16,310 nucleotides of DNA, from contig DASZLL010000060.1 in NCBI GenBank assembly GCA_035552395.1, forward strand, positions 1 to 16,310, written 5' to 3'. Under the pieces are notes generated by a model that was not told the origin of the DNA, ran no database searches, and worked only from the letters and a program-made list of their open reading frames with translations. Position numbers and translations under genes: made by a program. Of the stretch, positions 5,790 to 13,179 are shown piece after piece (position 1 is the stretch's first letter; each line of letters starts with the position of its first letter). Source of the stretch: Bog-473 sp035552395. GTDB taxonomy: Bacteria > Actinomycetota > Acidimicrobiia > Acidimicrobiales > RAAP-2.

Positions 5790-7267
5790 GCCACGTTGCC
5801 TGAGGGAACCGGGACGACGGTGCCCGGGGCCGGGCGGACCCGCTTGGGCCGGCGCACGATCGTCTCGGCCGCGTCGCTGTCGTGGATCGACAGCGAGAAG
5901 AGCACGGCGACGAGCGCAAAAATGGCAGAGGCCAAGAACGCGAGGTGGTAGGCGGTGATGTCGGGGGTGGCCGTCCCGCCCGAGCCGGTGGCCGAGCCCA
6001 CGCCGATGAGCACCGTCGACAAGATGGCCACGCCCGTCGCACTGCCCACCTGGCGCATCGTGTTGAAGAAGGTGGACGCCCGGCCCATCGAATCGGGAGT
6101 GATCATGGCGAAGGAGGCCGCCTGGTTGGGCACCATGACCTGCGCCATCATCCAGCCGAGCACGAACATCAAGGCCCGGATCAACCACAGGTTCGTGGTC
6201 ACGGTGATCTGGGTCAGCACCAGGGTGCAGGCGGCGAGCCCCAGCAGGCCACCGGTGATGTGCCGCCGGGGACCAACGCGCGGGTAGATCAGGCGGCTCG
6301 CGAACTGCGCACCGATCATGACGCCAAAGGCTTCGGGGAAGGTCGACAGCCCGGATTGGAGCGCCGACAACCCGCGAGCGTCCTGGAAGTAGAGGGGAAT
6401 CAGGTAGAGCATGCCCAGGAACGCGGCCGCGGCGAGGAACATGACGGCGCTCGTCGAGCGAAACAGCCGCCCCGACAGGAGGCGCAGGTCGACCATGGGT
6501 CGGCGGGCGCGCAGCTCGACCATCGTGAACACCCCCAGCACCGCGGCGCCGATGACGCACGAAGCAACAACCGAAGGCGATGACCAGGATTCGAGCGGGC
6601 CCTCGGAGACGCCGTACATGAGCAGACCGAGGCCGGCTCCGCCCAGGATGAAGCCTGGGACGTCGAGCCGACCTGCATCGCTCGTGCCGGTGCGCTCGAG
6701 GAACAACGCCCCGAAGGTCACCGCCGCGATCCCGAGCGGCAGGTTGACGAAGAACACCCACCGCCAGCTGAGGTCCGTCACGAGGAATCCCCCGAGCACC
6801 GGCCCGAGGGCCGGCGCCATCGTGGTGGGAACGGTGAGGATGCTCGCGGCGCGCACGCGCTCCGCCGGCGGGAACACCCGGTAGAGCATCGCCATGCCGA
6901 CGGGCGCCATCATGCCGCCCCCTGCACCCTGGATCACTCGGAACACGACGAGCTCGGTCATGTTCTGGGCGAGGCCGCAGAGCACCGATCCGAAAGTGAA
7001 GACGACGATGGCGCCGACGAGCACCCGTTTACCGCCATACCGATCGCCCAGCCATCCCGACGCGGGGATGAAGACGGCCAGGCTCACCAGGTAGGCGATG
7101 ACGATGCCGTCGACAGCGGTCGGCGCAATGTGGAAGTCGCGGCCGATGGTCGGCAGGGCCACGTTGACGATCGTGATGTCCATGATGTTCATGAACATCG
7201 CCGACACGAACACGACGCCGACCACGATCTTTTGGCTGAGTCGGGGTGTTGCCACCGCCTTGCCCAT
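5786..7267 (-). CDS. DHA2-family MFS transporter (EmrB/QacA type), first copy
   Basis: A 493-residue inner-membrane proton-antiport exporter; its length and hydrophobic pattern fit 14 membrane segments. The family motif MDITIVNVALPTI is in segment 1 (29-41, Asp30). Motif A, GWLGDRYGGKR, is at 71-81. An RVIQGAGGGMMAPVG segment lies at 110-124, and the antiporter motif C-like stretch APALGPVLGG at 151-160. The ATG at 7267-7265 has GGAG seven bases upstream. The LOG-family gene is overlapped at its 3' end by four bases. The upstream gap of about 216 bases is shared with the divergent secreted hydrolase gene; no repressor gene is adjacent. The substrate is unknown. Family members export drugs, dyes or metabolites. 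Confidence 0.93.
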   Translation of the reverse strand: MGKAVATPRLSQKIVVGVVFVSAMFMNIMDITIVNVALPTIGRDFHIAPTAVDGIVIAYLVSLAVFIPASGWLGDRYGGKRVLVGAIVVFTFGSVLCGLAQNMTELVVFRVIQGAGGGMMAPVGMAMLYRVFPPAERVRAASILTVPTTMAPALGPVLGGFLVTDLSWRWVFFVNLPLGIAAVTFGALFLERTGTSDAGRLDVPGFILGGAGLGLLMYGVSEGPLESWSSPSVVASCVIGAAVLGVFTMVELRARRPMVDLRLLSGRLFRSTSAVMFLAAAAFLGMLYLIPLYFQDARGLSALQSGLSTFPEAFGVMIGAQFASRLIYPRVGPRRHITGGLLGLAACTLVLTQITVTTNLWLIRALMFVLGWMMAQVMVPNQAASFAMITPDSMGRASTFFNTMRQVGSATGVAILSTVLIGVGSATGSGGTATPDITAYHLAFLASAIFALVAVLFSLSIHDSDAAETIVRRPKRVRPAPGTVVPVPSGNVA

Positions 7268-7470
7268 CCTTCCGCTCCGTCATTGGGGGAGCGGTGACCG
7301 GGGTGGCGACCGACCGGCATCACTGCTCGGCTCTTTGCTCGACCTTAGGCGCTCGGTGGTCGAGTCCGGTCCACGTGCCCGGGCCGCGGCATCGTAAGCG
7401 TTCGCCCGGGTGCGCCAATTTTCCGAAGGTCAGCCCCTAACCTGGCGCCAATTCCGCGCCGGCGGCCCGA

Positions 7471-7480
7471 GAGGAAGGAC
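7471..7480 (+). promoter_or_regulatory. Ribosome binding site of the secreted hydrolase
   Basis: GAGGAAGGAC lies just before the ATG at 7484 and supports that start. A possible -10, TAACCT, is at 7438-7443, without a good -35. Confidence 0.6.
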
Positions 7481-7483
7481 GGA

Positions 7484-8653
7484 ATGACCACGCCCATCGC
7501 GATCGCACGAGGTGGCCGCTTTCGTTTGGCAGCCGGCACACTGGCGGCGGTCGTGTGTGCGGCGGCGGCGACCCTGCTGCCGACAAGCGCAAGGCTCGCC
7601 GCGACCGAGCGCCCCCTCCATGCGACCTCGTCCACCGTGTGGTTGTGCCGTCCGGGGCACTCGCCGGACCCCTGCGACAAGAGCCGGACCGCGACCAGCG
7701 TGGCGGCGAGCGGTGTCCAGAGCGCGTTCTCGACCACCAGGACGGCGCACGCCAAGAAGTTCGACTGCTTTTATGTGTACCCGACCGTGTCGCTGGAGTC
7801 GAGCCTCAACGCCGACCTCTCGATCCAACCCGAAGAGTCCGACATCGCGGGGGGCCAAACGTCGCAATTCTCCACGGTGTGCAACGTATGGGCTCCGATG
7901 TACCGACAGGCCACCCAGGCCGCCCTCGGCGACGGTGAGGCGTTCACCCCCGAGGTAATCGCGACGGCGTACAACAGCCTGCTCTCGGCTTGGAGGGACT
8001 ACCTCTCGCACGACAATCACGGCCGTCCGGTGATCTTCATCGGGCACTCGCAAGGCGCAGCCATGCTGATCAAGCTGTTGCGGACACAGATCGACCCGTC
8101 GCCCAAGCTGCGGAAGCGCCTGGTGTCGGCGATCATCCTTGGCGGCAACGTCCAGGTAAAGACGGGGCGAGATGTGGGGGGCAGCTTTCAACACATCCCG
8201 ACGTGTGGCTCGCCCTCACAGACGGGCTGTGTCATCGCCTATTCCACCTTTCCGTCCGAGCCCGGCTCTGATGCGGTCGTCGGCCGGCCCGGACAGGGCG
8301 TCAGCATTCAATCGGGGCAGACGGCCACCACCGGGCAGCGGGTGGCCTGCGTCAACCCCGTCACCTTCTCGTCGGCGGTCGGGGACCTCGTTCCGATGTA
8401 CCCGACGGTGGTGCACGAAGTCCCAGGTGTCACCACACCCTGGATCCTCTTCCCCGACCTGTACTCGGCCCAGTGCAGGCAGAACGGCGGCGCGTCATGG
8501 TTGCAGGTCGACCGCCTCGTGGCACCACCAACTGACAGCCGGCCGGCGGTCACGGACTTGGGACCGATGTGGGGCTACCACATTGACGACGTGAATCTCG
8601 CCCTCGGCAACCTGGTCTTGGATGTGGCCCTCGAGGAGTCGTCCTACCGCTGA
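7484..8653 (+). CDS. Secreted DUF3089-family alpha/beta hydrolase (lipase-like)
   Basis: 389 residues. The N-terminus looks like a signal peptide: arginines at 9-14, a hydrophobic Ala/Leu core at about 16-32, and likely cleavage near residues 39-41. The family opening DCFYVYPTVS is at 94-103. The nucleophile elbow GHSQG is at 187-191 (Ser189), and a candidate catalytic histidine is His366 in GYHIDDVNLALGNLV. Eight cysteines in the mature part (55, 64, 95, 133, 241, 249, 289, 331) suggest disulfides and an extracellular location. The family is widespread in actinobacteria and is described as lipase-like, but the substrate is unproven. A strong ribosome site precedes the ATG. It stands alone between the divergent exporter and the ParA gene. 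Confidence 0.9.
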   Translation: MTTPIAIARGGRFRLAAGTLAAVVCAAAATLLPTSARLAATERPLHATSSTVWLCRPGHSPDPCDKSRTATSVAASGVQSAFSTTRTAHAKKFDCFYVYPTVSLESSLNADLSIQPEESDIAGGQTSQFSTVCNVWAPMYRQATQAALGDGEAFTPEVIATAYNSLLSAWRDYLSHDNHGRPVIFIGHSQGAAMLIKLLRTQIDPSPKLRKRLVSAIILGGNVQVKTGRDVGGSFQHIPTCGSPSQTGCVIAYSTFPSEPGSDAVVGRPGQGVSIQSGQTATTGQRVACVNPVTFSSAVGDLVPMYPTVVHEVPGVTTPWILFPDLYSAQCRQNGGASWLQVDRLVAPPTDSRPAVTDLGPMWGYHIDDVNLALGNLVLDVALEESSYR

Positions 8654-8740
8654 TCCAGCCGATTCGTTGCGGCCGCCACGGCGACCTCCAGCGTGACCGA
8701 ACGACCAAAAGGAATCGGGTTTGCCACGGGACGGCGGTCC

Positions 8741-8752
8741 TAGACTCTGGCG
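8741..8752 (+). promoter_or_regulatory. -10 element TAGACT placed for a leaderless parA-like transcript
   Basis: TAGACT at 8741-8746 ends six bases before the ATG at 8753, the spacing expected when transcription starts at the start codon itself. There is no Shine-Dalgarno upstream of the ATG. Confidence 0.6.
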
Positions 8753-9529
8753 ATGGTCAAGGTCATCGCCGTTGCCAACCAGAAGGGCGGCGTAGCCAAG
8801 ACGACAACCGTGCAGTGCCTCGGCGTGGCCCTCGCCGAGCAAGGTCGCCGCACCCTCGTCATCGACCTCGATCCCCAGGCGTGCCTCACCTACTCGCTGG
8901 GCTTTGACCCCGACGATCTCGCCACGTCGTTGCACGACGTGTTGGTGCGCCGGGAGCGCCTGGGGGACGTGGTGCAGCCGGTTCCGGGCATCGACGGGAG
9001 GCTCGACCTGGTCCCGGCGACGATCGACCTGGCCGGGGCGGAGGTGCACCTGCTCAGCCGGACCGGACGCGAACACGTCCTCGCCCGGGCGCTGGCCCCT
9101 GTCCTGGAGGACTACGACGCCGTGTTGATCGACTGCCCGCCGTCCCTCGGCGTGCTCACGATCAACGGGCTGACGGCAGCCGAGGCGGTCATCGTGCCGC
9201 TGCAGTGCGAGGCCCTCAGCCATCGGGGCGTCGGCCAGCTGCTCGAGACGGTCGAGGACGTGCGCCAGTTCGCCAACGAGAAGCTCCGTGTCCTCGGGGT
9301 CATCCCCACCATGTTCGACAGCCGAACGACGCACTCGCGCCAGGTGTTGTCCGAAGTGGGGGACCGCTACGGCCTGCCGCTCTTCGAACCGCCCGTACCG
9401 AAGTCGATTCGCTTCGCCGAGGCCCCCGGGTTGGGTCGGTCGGTCTTGCAGCACGCGCCTACATCAGCCGGGGCGGTCGCCTACCGCGCCCTGTCCACGA
9501 AGGTCTATGACGCCATGCAGAGCGCCTGA
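8753..9529 (+). CDS. ParA family ATPase (Soj-like, orphan)
   Basis: A 258-residue cytoplasmic P-loop ATPase of the ParA/MinD group, which bind DNA or surfaces in an ATP-dependent way and position cargo. The deviant Walker A motif KGGVAKTT is at 11-18 with signature Lys11. Walker A' is VIDLDPQ at 37-43 and Walker B is VLIDCPPS at 124-131 (Asp127). The P-loop-linked helix and the C-terminal region look intact. No ParB gene or obvious parS (TGTTTCACGTGAAACA-like) site is in the window, so this is probably not the main chromosome-partition ParA. Actinobacteria often carry a second, orphan ParA. It probably starts as a leaderless mRNA. A small zinc-ribbon gene follows with almost no gap and is likely its partner. 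Confidence 0.92.
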   Translation: MVKVIAVANQKGGVAKTTTVQCLGVALAEQGRRTLVIDLDPQACLTYSLGFDPDDLATSLHDVLVRRERLGDVVQPVPGIDGRLDLVPATIDLAGAEVHLLSRTGREHVLARALAPVLEDYDAVLIDCPPSLGVLTINGLTAAEAVIVPLQCEALSHRGVGQLLETVEDVRQFANEKLRVLGVIPTMFDSRTTHSRQVLSEVGDRYGLPLFEPPVPKSIRFAEAPGLGRSVLQHAPTSAGAVAYRALSTKVYDAMQSA

Positions 9530-9530
9530 G

Positions 9531-9920
9531 GTGCCGAGCCGGTCGTCGCGCGACAAATCACCCGATCCGCTCGGGAAGCGCGCGCTGTTCTGGGTGCCGT
9601 CCTCCGGTGAGGCTGGAGGGCGGGGAGCACCCGGCGGCTCGACGGTGGCGCTGCCGGTGGGCAAGCGCGCGCTCTTCTCGGGCGCCCGTCCCGAGCGCGA
9701 CAGCCTGGCGGCCACCTCGGCCAACCCGCTGGTCGAACGCGGCTCGTTCACCGTCGAGTGCGCGCAGTGCCACCAGACCGCGCACGTCGGCGCGCTCGAC
9801 CTGCTGATCTTCCAGTTCCCGATCGGCGTCTGGTTGCCGCGCGGGCGGTTCGACCATCGCATGACGTGCCCGACGTGCCGCAAGCGCGCCTGGTGCAGCG
9901 TTACCCTGCGGCGGGCCTGA
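9531..9920 (+). CDS. Small zinc-ribbon protein with duplicated GKRALF motif, ParA companion
   Basis: 129 residues from the GTG at 9531, one base after the ParA stop; an in-frame ATG at 9507, behind AAGG, would add eight residues and overlap parA. The N-terminal half is disordered-looking (Ser, Pro, Gly, Arg) and carries two copies of GKRALF, at 15-20 and 44-49. A degenerate third, VERGSF, is at 68-73. The C-terminal half has CAQC at 77-80 and CPTC at 113-116, a four-cysteine zinc ribbon. Between them is a hydrophobic LDLLIFQFPIGVWLP stretch (89-103). From memory, similar GRRALF-plus-zinc-ribbon proteins follow ParA genes in other actinobacteria; no function is known to me. Its 3' end overlaps the convergent exporter gene by 20 bases. 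Confidence 0.82.
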   Translation: MPSRSSRDKSPDPLGKRALFWVPSSGEAGGRGAPGGSTVALPVGKRALFSGARPERDSLAATSANPLVERGSFTVECAQCHQTAHVGALDLLIFQFPIGVWLPRGRFDHRMTCPTCRKRAWCSVTLRRA

Positions 9921-11583
9921 GCTCGTCACCCTCCGGCGAGCGCGACTCGGGCTCGCCGGAAATATCCGCCTTGGTCCGGGTGCCAGGTTGCACCGTCGGG
10001 AGCCGCCGGGTCAGCGCCAGGGCGAGCAGGGCGGCAAGCGCCAACACGGCGAGCGCCGCCCGCAAGCCGTTGATCCTGGCCGACACGTTGTCGTTCACGA
10101 TGGCTTGCGCCGTGTCGGGCGGCACCCCCGCTTTCTGCAGGGTCGTTCCCAGATCGGCGTCGCTCACGAACGGCACACCGGCGGAGAGCTGCACCTGCGC
10201 CTGGGACGACATCTCCTTCGGGACGGCGGGGTCGTTGGCCACGCTCCCGAGGAACGTGGTGGTCAGGACCGCGATCAGGATGGTCCCCGCCAGGGCGGTC
10301 CCGATGGATGCGCCGAGGTTGGTCAACGTGTTCTGGACACCGCCCACCTCCCCGCTCTGCGCAGTCGGCACTGACGACACGGTGACGCTCCCCAGCTGCG
10401 AGGCCAGGCAGCCGATGCCGAGACCCGCCAGGAGAAGAGGCCACGTCACGACCTTGGGCCCGGAGCCGGCGTCGAGCACGATGAAGAGGACGACGATGCC
10501 GAGCAGGAGCAGCGCGAAGCCGATGCGCACGACCCGCCGGGGTGAGGCCGCGGGGAACAGGCGGGGAACGCCGACGGCCGCCGCCAGCAGGGCGATCGAG
10601 AGGGGGAGGAGGCGCACGCCGGTCGCCACAGCCGACAGGCCGAGCGCGACGGACAGGAAGAGCGGAATCACGAAGAAGAGCCCGGCCTGGAGGAGGTACT
10701 GGAAGAAGAACGACGTCAGCCCGGCCTGCAGGCCGGCGACCTTGAGCATCGTCGGGTCGATCAAGACCGCCCGCCCCGTCTGCAGGCGCCGGTTCTCCCA
10801 GAGGACGAACACGGCGAGCAGGGCGGCCCCGCCGAAGATCAGCCAGATCACGGGGGAGGCGCCCAGCCACTGCGGTGCGCCCGGCTTGGGTTGCACGAAG
10901 CCCCACGTACCCGAGCGGACGACACCGAAGACGATCGTGGCGAGTCCCGTTGCGGACAAGAAGGTGCCGATGAGGTCGAGCTTCACGCCGGGGACCGGTG
11001 GGCTGTCGGTCATGCGGCGCGAGAGCACCAGGATCACCAGCACCATCACGACCTCGCCGGCGAAGACCCACCGCCAGCTGAGGTAGGTGGTGCAGAGCCC
11101 ACCGATCAGCGGTCCGACCGCGACCGCGATGGCCGCCGCCGACGCCACGAGCCCGTAGGCCCGGGGACGATCGGGTGGGCCGAAGTTGGTCGCCACCAAC
11201 GCCACAACTGCCGGCAGGATCAAGGCCGCGCCGAGACCTTCGAGCACTGACCAGCCCACGAGGAGGAACGGGAGCGTCGGGGACAACGCCGTGACCGCGG
11301 ACCCGCATCCGTACACGACGCAGCCGATCATGAAAGCGCGCTTGCGCCCGAGGATCTGGCCGATCTTCCCACCGGTGATCATGAACGCGGCCATGACCAA
11401 CGTGTAGAGCGTGATGGCCAATTGGATCCCGGTCACCGTCGTGCCCACGTCCTTGGCCACGGTGGCGATGGACACGTTCATGACCGAGCTGTCCAGGGTC
11501 ATGAGGAACTGCGCCGACGCCAGGATGAGAAGGACGAAGCCCTCGGTGGACCGAGTGCCTGTCCCTTCTGCGACGTCAGTCAC
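9901..11583 (-). CDS. DHA2-family MFS transporter, second copy
   Basis: A membrane exporter of 560 residues if it starts at the GTG at 11583. An in-frame TTG at 11604 would add seven residues. No start has a good ribosome site, but CACAAT (11595-11590) lies six bases before the GTG, the spacing for a leaderless transcript. Segment 1 carries TLDSSVMNVSIATV (29-42, Asp31), motif A is GKIGQILGRKR at 72-82, and fourteen membrane segments are likely. A long, polar extracytoplasmic loop (from about VANDPAVPKEM to VNDNVSARI) precedes the last segment. This is common in DHA2 proteins of the EmrB type. The C-terminal tail is charged and Pro-rich. It is unlike the first exporter in the window in detail, so it is not a recent duplicate. 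The substrate is unknown and no regulator is adjacent. Confidence 0.92.
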   Translation of the reverse strand: MTDVAEGTGTRSTEGFVLLILASAQFLMTLDSSVMNVSIATVAKDVGTTVTGIQLAITLYTLVMAAFMITGGKIGQILGRKRAFMIGCVVYGCGSAVTALSPTLPFLLVGWSVLEGLGAALILPAVVALVATNFGPPDRPRAYGLVASAAAIAVAVGPLIGGLCTTYLSWRWVFAGEVVMVLVILVLSRRMTDSPPVPGVKLDLIGTFLSATGLATIVFGVVRSGTWGFVQPKPGAPQWLGASPVIWLIFGGAALLAVFVLWENRRLQTGRAVLIDPTMLKVAGLQAGLTSFFFQYLLQAGLFFVIPLFLSVALGLSAVATGVRLLPLSIALLAAAVGVPRLFPAASPRRVVRIGFALLLLGIVVLFIVLDAGSGPKVVTWPLLLAGLGIGCLASQLGSVTVSSVPTAQSGEVGGVQNTLTNLGASIGTALAGTILIAVLTTTFLGSVANDPAVPKEMSSQAQVQLSAGVPFVSDADLGTTLQKAGVPPDTAQAIVNDNVSARINGLRAALAVLALAALLALALTRRLPTVQPGTRTKADISGEPESRSPEGDELRPAAG

Positions 11584-11668
11584 AGGCGCATTGTGACCCA
11601 ACAAGGTGCGCCGAGTCCGTGCTGCGCCGCCAAGGGCGCAAACGAGGCCGGCGCGGTGATCCCGAGGG

Positions 11669-12055
11669 CTACTTCTTGGCCTTCGACTGGTTCAGCGCCA
11701 CCGCGCCTCGTATCAGCGCCTTGAGCGGCTTCTCCTTGACCTTCTCGCCCTCGTGGAAGTCGATGGCCCGCCGCGTGTTCCCCTCGAGGCTGGAGTTGAA
11801 GAGCCCGGAGGGATCCTTCAGCGCCGCCCCGTTGGCGAAGGTCATCTTCACGACGCTCTTGTAGGTCTCACCGGTGCAAATGATCCCGTCGTGATACCAC
11901 GTCGGGACGCCCCGCCACTTCCATTCCTCGACGACATCGGGGTCAGCCTCCTTGATCAACGTGCGGACCCGGCTGAGCACGTCGCCCCGCCAGTCGCCGA
12001 GCTCCTTGATCCTGCCGTCGATCAGCTGCGCAGGGGAGAGTTCTTTCGGTGGCAC
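11669..12055 (-). CDS. DUF1801 domain-containing protein
   Basis: 128 residues from the GTG at 12055-12053, where family similarity begins (PPKELSPAQLIDGRIKELGDW). Conserved features are DVVEEWKWRGVPTWYHDGIICTG (split at about 40-62) and a core around FANGAALKDPSGLFNSSLEGN with IDFHEGE. This is a small cytoplasmic alpha/beta protein of the YdhG-like fold. No enzymatic activity is established, though relatives are sometimes linked to iron or stress. Upstream frame extension to 12199 is Arg/Ser-rich and not conserved in appearance. No ribosome site is visible; a TAGCAT hexamer eight bases before the GTG could serve a nearly leaderless mRNA. The Lys-rich tail (QSKAKK) is usual for the family. 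Confidence 0.9.
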   Translation of the reverse strand: MPPKELSPAQLIDGRIKELGDWRGDVLSRVRTLIKEADPDVVEEWKWRGVPTWYHDGIICTGETYKSVVKMTFANGAALKDPSGLFNSSLEGNTRRAIDFHEGEKVKEKPLKALIRGAVALNQSKAKK

Positions 12056-12149
12056 GGCCCGAAATGCTATCGAGCGAGCAGATCGGAGAACGCCAGCCTG
12101 TCGTTTGGAGCCGGAGCCTCGACGACCTCGTCGACGACCGACCGATCGC

Positions 12150-12923
12150 TCAGCAGCCGGCGATGTCGCTGGTCGCCGAGGCGATGACGACGCTGACACT
12201 CACCAATGGCTTGAGCTGGACCTGCACGGTCAGGGCGTTCACGGTCAAGCCGTGATCGGCACCGCCAAAGGCCTTTTGCTGGTCCAACGTCACGCTGACC
12301 ACGCCGTTGTAGCCGCCGACGGAAAGGACGGTGTTCGGCTTGACGACCTCAGCCTTGGCGATCAAGACGGAATTGCCGATGGCCAGGTAGCCGATGGTCA
12401 TTGATCCCAACGATCCGGTGCAGGAGGTCGTCGATGACGCCGTGATCGCCCTGGCCACGATGTTCGGCACTCCCCAGAGCGTCGTCGAGAGCGACGCCAG
12501 GGACGCAGTACTCGTGCCCTGGTCGTTGCCAACCTTCACATTGGCGCACAAGACATTGGCATTGAGCAACGCAGGCAGAATGCTCAACACACACGGCGGC
12601 CCATACGAACCCGGGATCTCGGTGACCACGTTTCCGGTGTCAGGAAGGCCGGCAAGATTCACCAGCGCGATATTTCCAACTGTGGCGTTCACCTGAAGAC
12701 CAAAGGCACGACCGCTGACCACCGCGCATCCCGGCTGGCTCTGACCTCCGACCGAGCTCTGACCTCCGACCGTGCTCTGACCTCCGAGGTCGCTGCAGGC
12801 ACCAATCGAGCTGGAATTGCCGAGTATCCCGCTCACACCGCCGGCGTCGACGGCATACATGCCGAGACTCAACACCGCGCAGACGGCCGTGAACGTCAGG
12901 ACTATTTCAATCCGCCGACTCAT
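12150..12923 (-). CDS. Secreted protein resembling the choice-of-anchor P family
   Basis: 257 residues with an N-terminal signal peptide or membrane anchor (arginines at 3-4, hydrophobic core 6-24). A low-complexity segment follows at 47-63, with three GGQS repeats. The body begins at SGRAFGLQVNATVG (70-83) and ends with VNALTVQVQL and VSVVIASATSDIAGC. These are features I associate with choice-of-anchor P proteins of actinobacteria; that assignment is from memory. The protein ends in Cys257 and no C-terminal anchor is seen in this frame. Cysteines at 43, 66, 111, 126, 168 and 257 suggest extracellular disulfides. The ATG has GGGAG six bases upstream and a good promoter beyond. It diverges from a polymerase-like gene, suggesting a cell-surface role. 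Confidence 0.75.
   Translation of the reverse strand: MSRRIEIVLTFTAVCAVLSLGMYAVDAGGVSGILGNSSSIGACSDLGGQSTVGGQSSVGGQSQPGCAVVSGRAFGLQVNATVGNIALVNLAGLPDTGNVVTEIPGSYGPPCVLSILPALLNANVLCANVKVGNDQGTSTASLASLSTTLWGVPNIVARAITASSTTSCTGSLGSMTIGYLAIGNSVLIAKAEVVKPNTVLSVGGYNGVVSVTLDQQKAFGGADHGLTVNALTVQVQLKPLVSVSVVIASATSDIAGC
12738..12791 (-). repeat. Three tandem 18-bp repeats encoding GGQSxV
   Basis: Units at 12738-12755, 12756-12773 and 12774-12791 begin with GCTCTGACCTCCGA. The first two differ only in the last base; the third diverges in its last four bases. They encode the Gly/Gln/Ser linker of the secreted protein. Confidence 0.85.
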
Positions 12924-12929
12924 TGAATT

Positions 12930-12934
12930 CTCCC
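12930..12934 (-). promoter_or_regulatory. Ribosome binding site of the secreted protein gene
   Basis: GGGAG on the minus strand, six bases before the ATG at 12923. Confidence 0.65.
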
Positions 12935-12985
12935 GATCTCGCCTCGGCTTCTCCAGCCGAACGTCCGCCTGAACGTTGCGTGGAT

Positions 12986-13015
12986 ATACTAGTCACTGCC
13001 ATTGCAACAATGCAA
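12986..13015 (-). promoter_or_regulatory. Promoter of the secreted protein gene
   Basis: On the minus strand TTGCAT (13015-13010) and TAGTAT (12991-12986) are 18 bases apart. The -35 lies inside an inverted repeat, TTGCA-ACAA-TGCAA (13002-13015 on the plus strand), which could be an operator. The predicted transcript would have a leader of about 55 bases. Confidence 0.55.
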
Positions 13016-13030
13016 CCGTTGCGTCCAACA

Positions 13031-13070
13031 TGAACAAATGGGGATTAGCGTGAACAAACGGGGGTGAGCG
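13031..13070. repeat. Two-copy 20-bp tandem repeat in the divergent intergenic region
   Basis: Units at 13031-13050 and 13051-13070 match at 17 of 20 positions and begin TGAACAAA(T/C)GGGG. The 20-base period, about two DNA turns, is what tandem activator or repressor sites show. It lies upstream of the secreted protein promoter and before the polymerase-like gene, so it could serve either. Confidence 0.65.
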
Positions 13071-13179
13071 ATCCAGGTGGCCAAGGGCATATCTGCCGGC
13101 AACCCCGCCGTCTCGTTGCAGGAGTGGTCGTCCTCCGGGCCACCCCCGCGAACCCGGGCGCCTGGCGTCGAGAGGGCTG

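Noticed and set aside
8654..8752. parS site near the ParA gene
   Set aside because: No sequence close to the ParB consensus palindrome was seen here or elsewhere in the window.
9758..11086. Plus-strand frame of 442 codons opposite the second exporter
   Set aside because: It is antisense to a clear 14-segment transporter and has no coherent domain.
13064..13179. Possible riboswitch in the leader of the polymerase-like gene (GCCGGCAACC followed by a GCAAC/GTTGC pairing)
   Set aside because: The GGCAACC stretch recalls a SAM-riboswitch core, but the other conserved elements and helices could not be found and the downstream gene is not a methionine gene.
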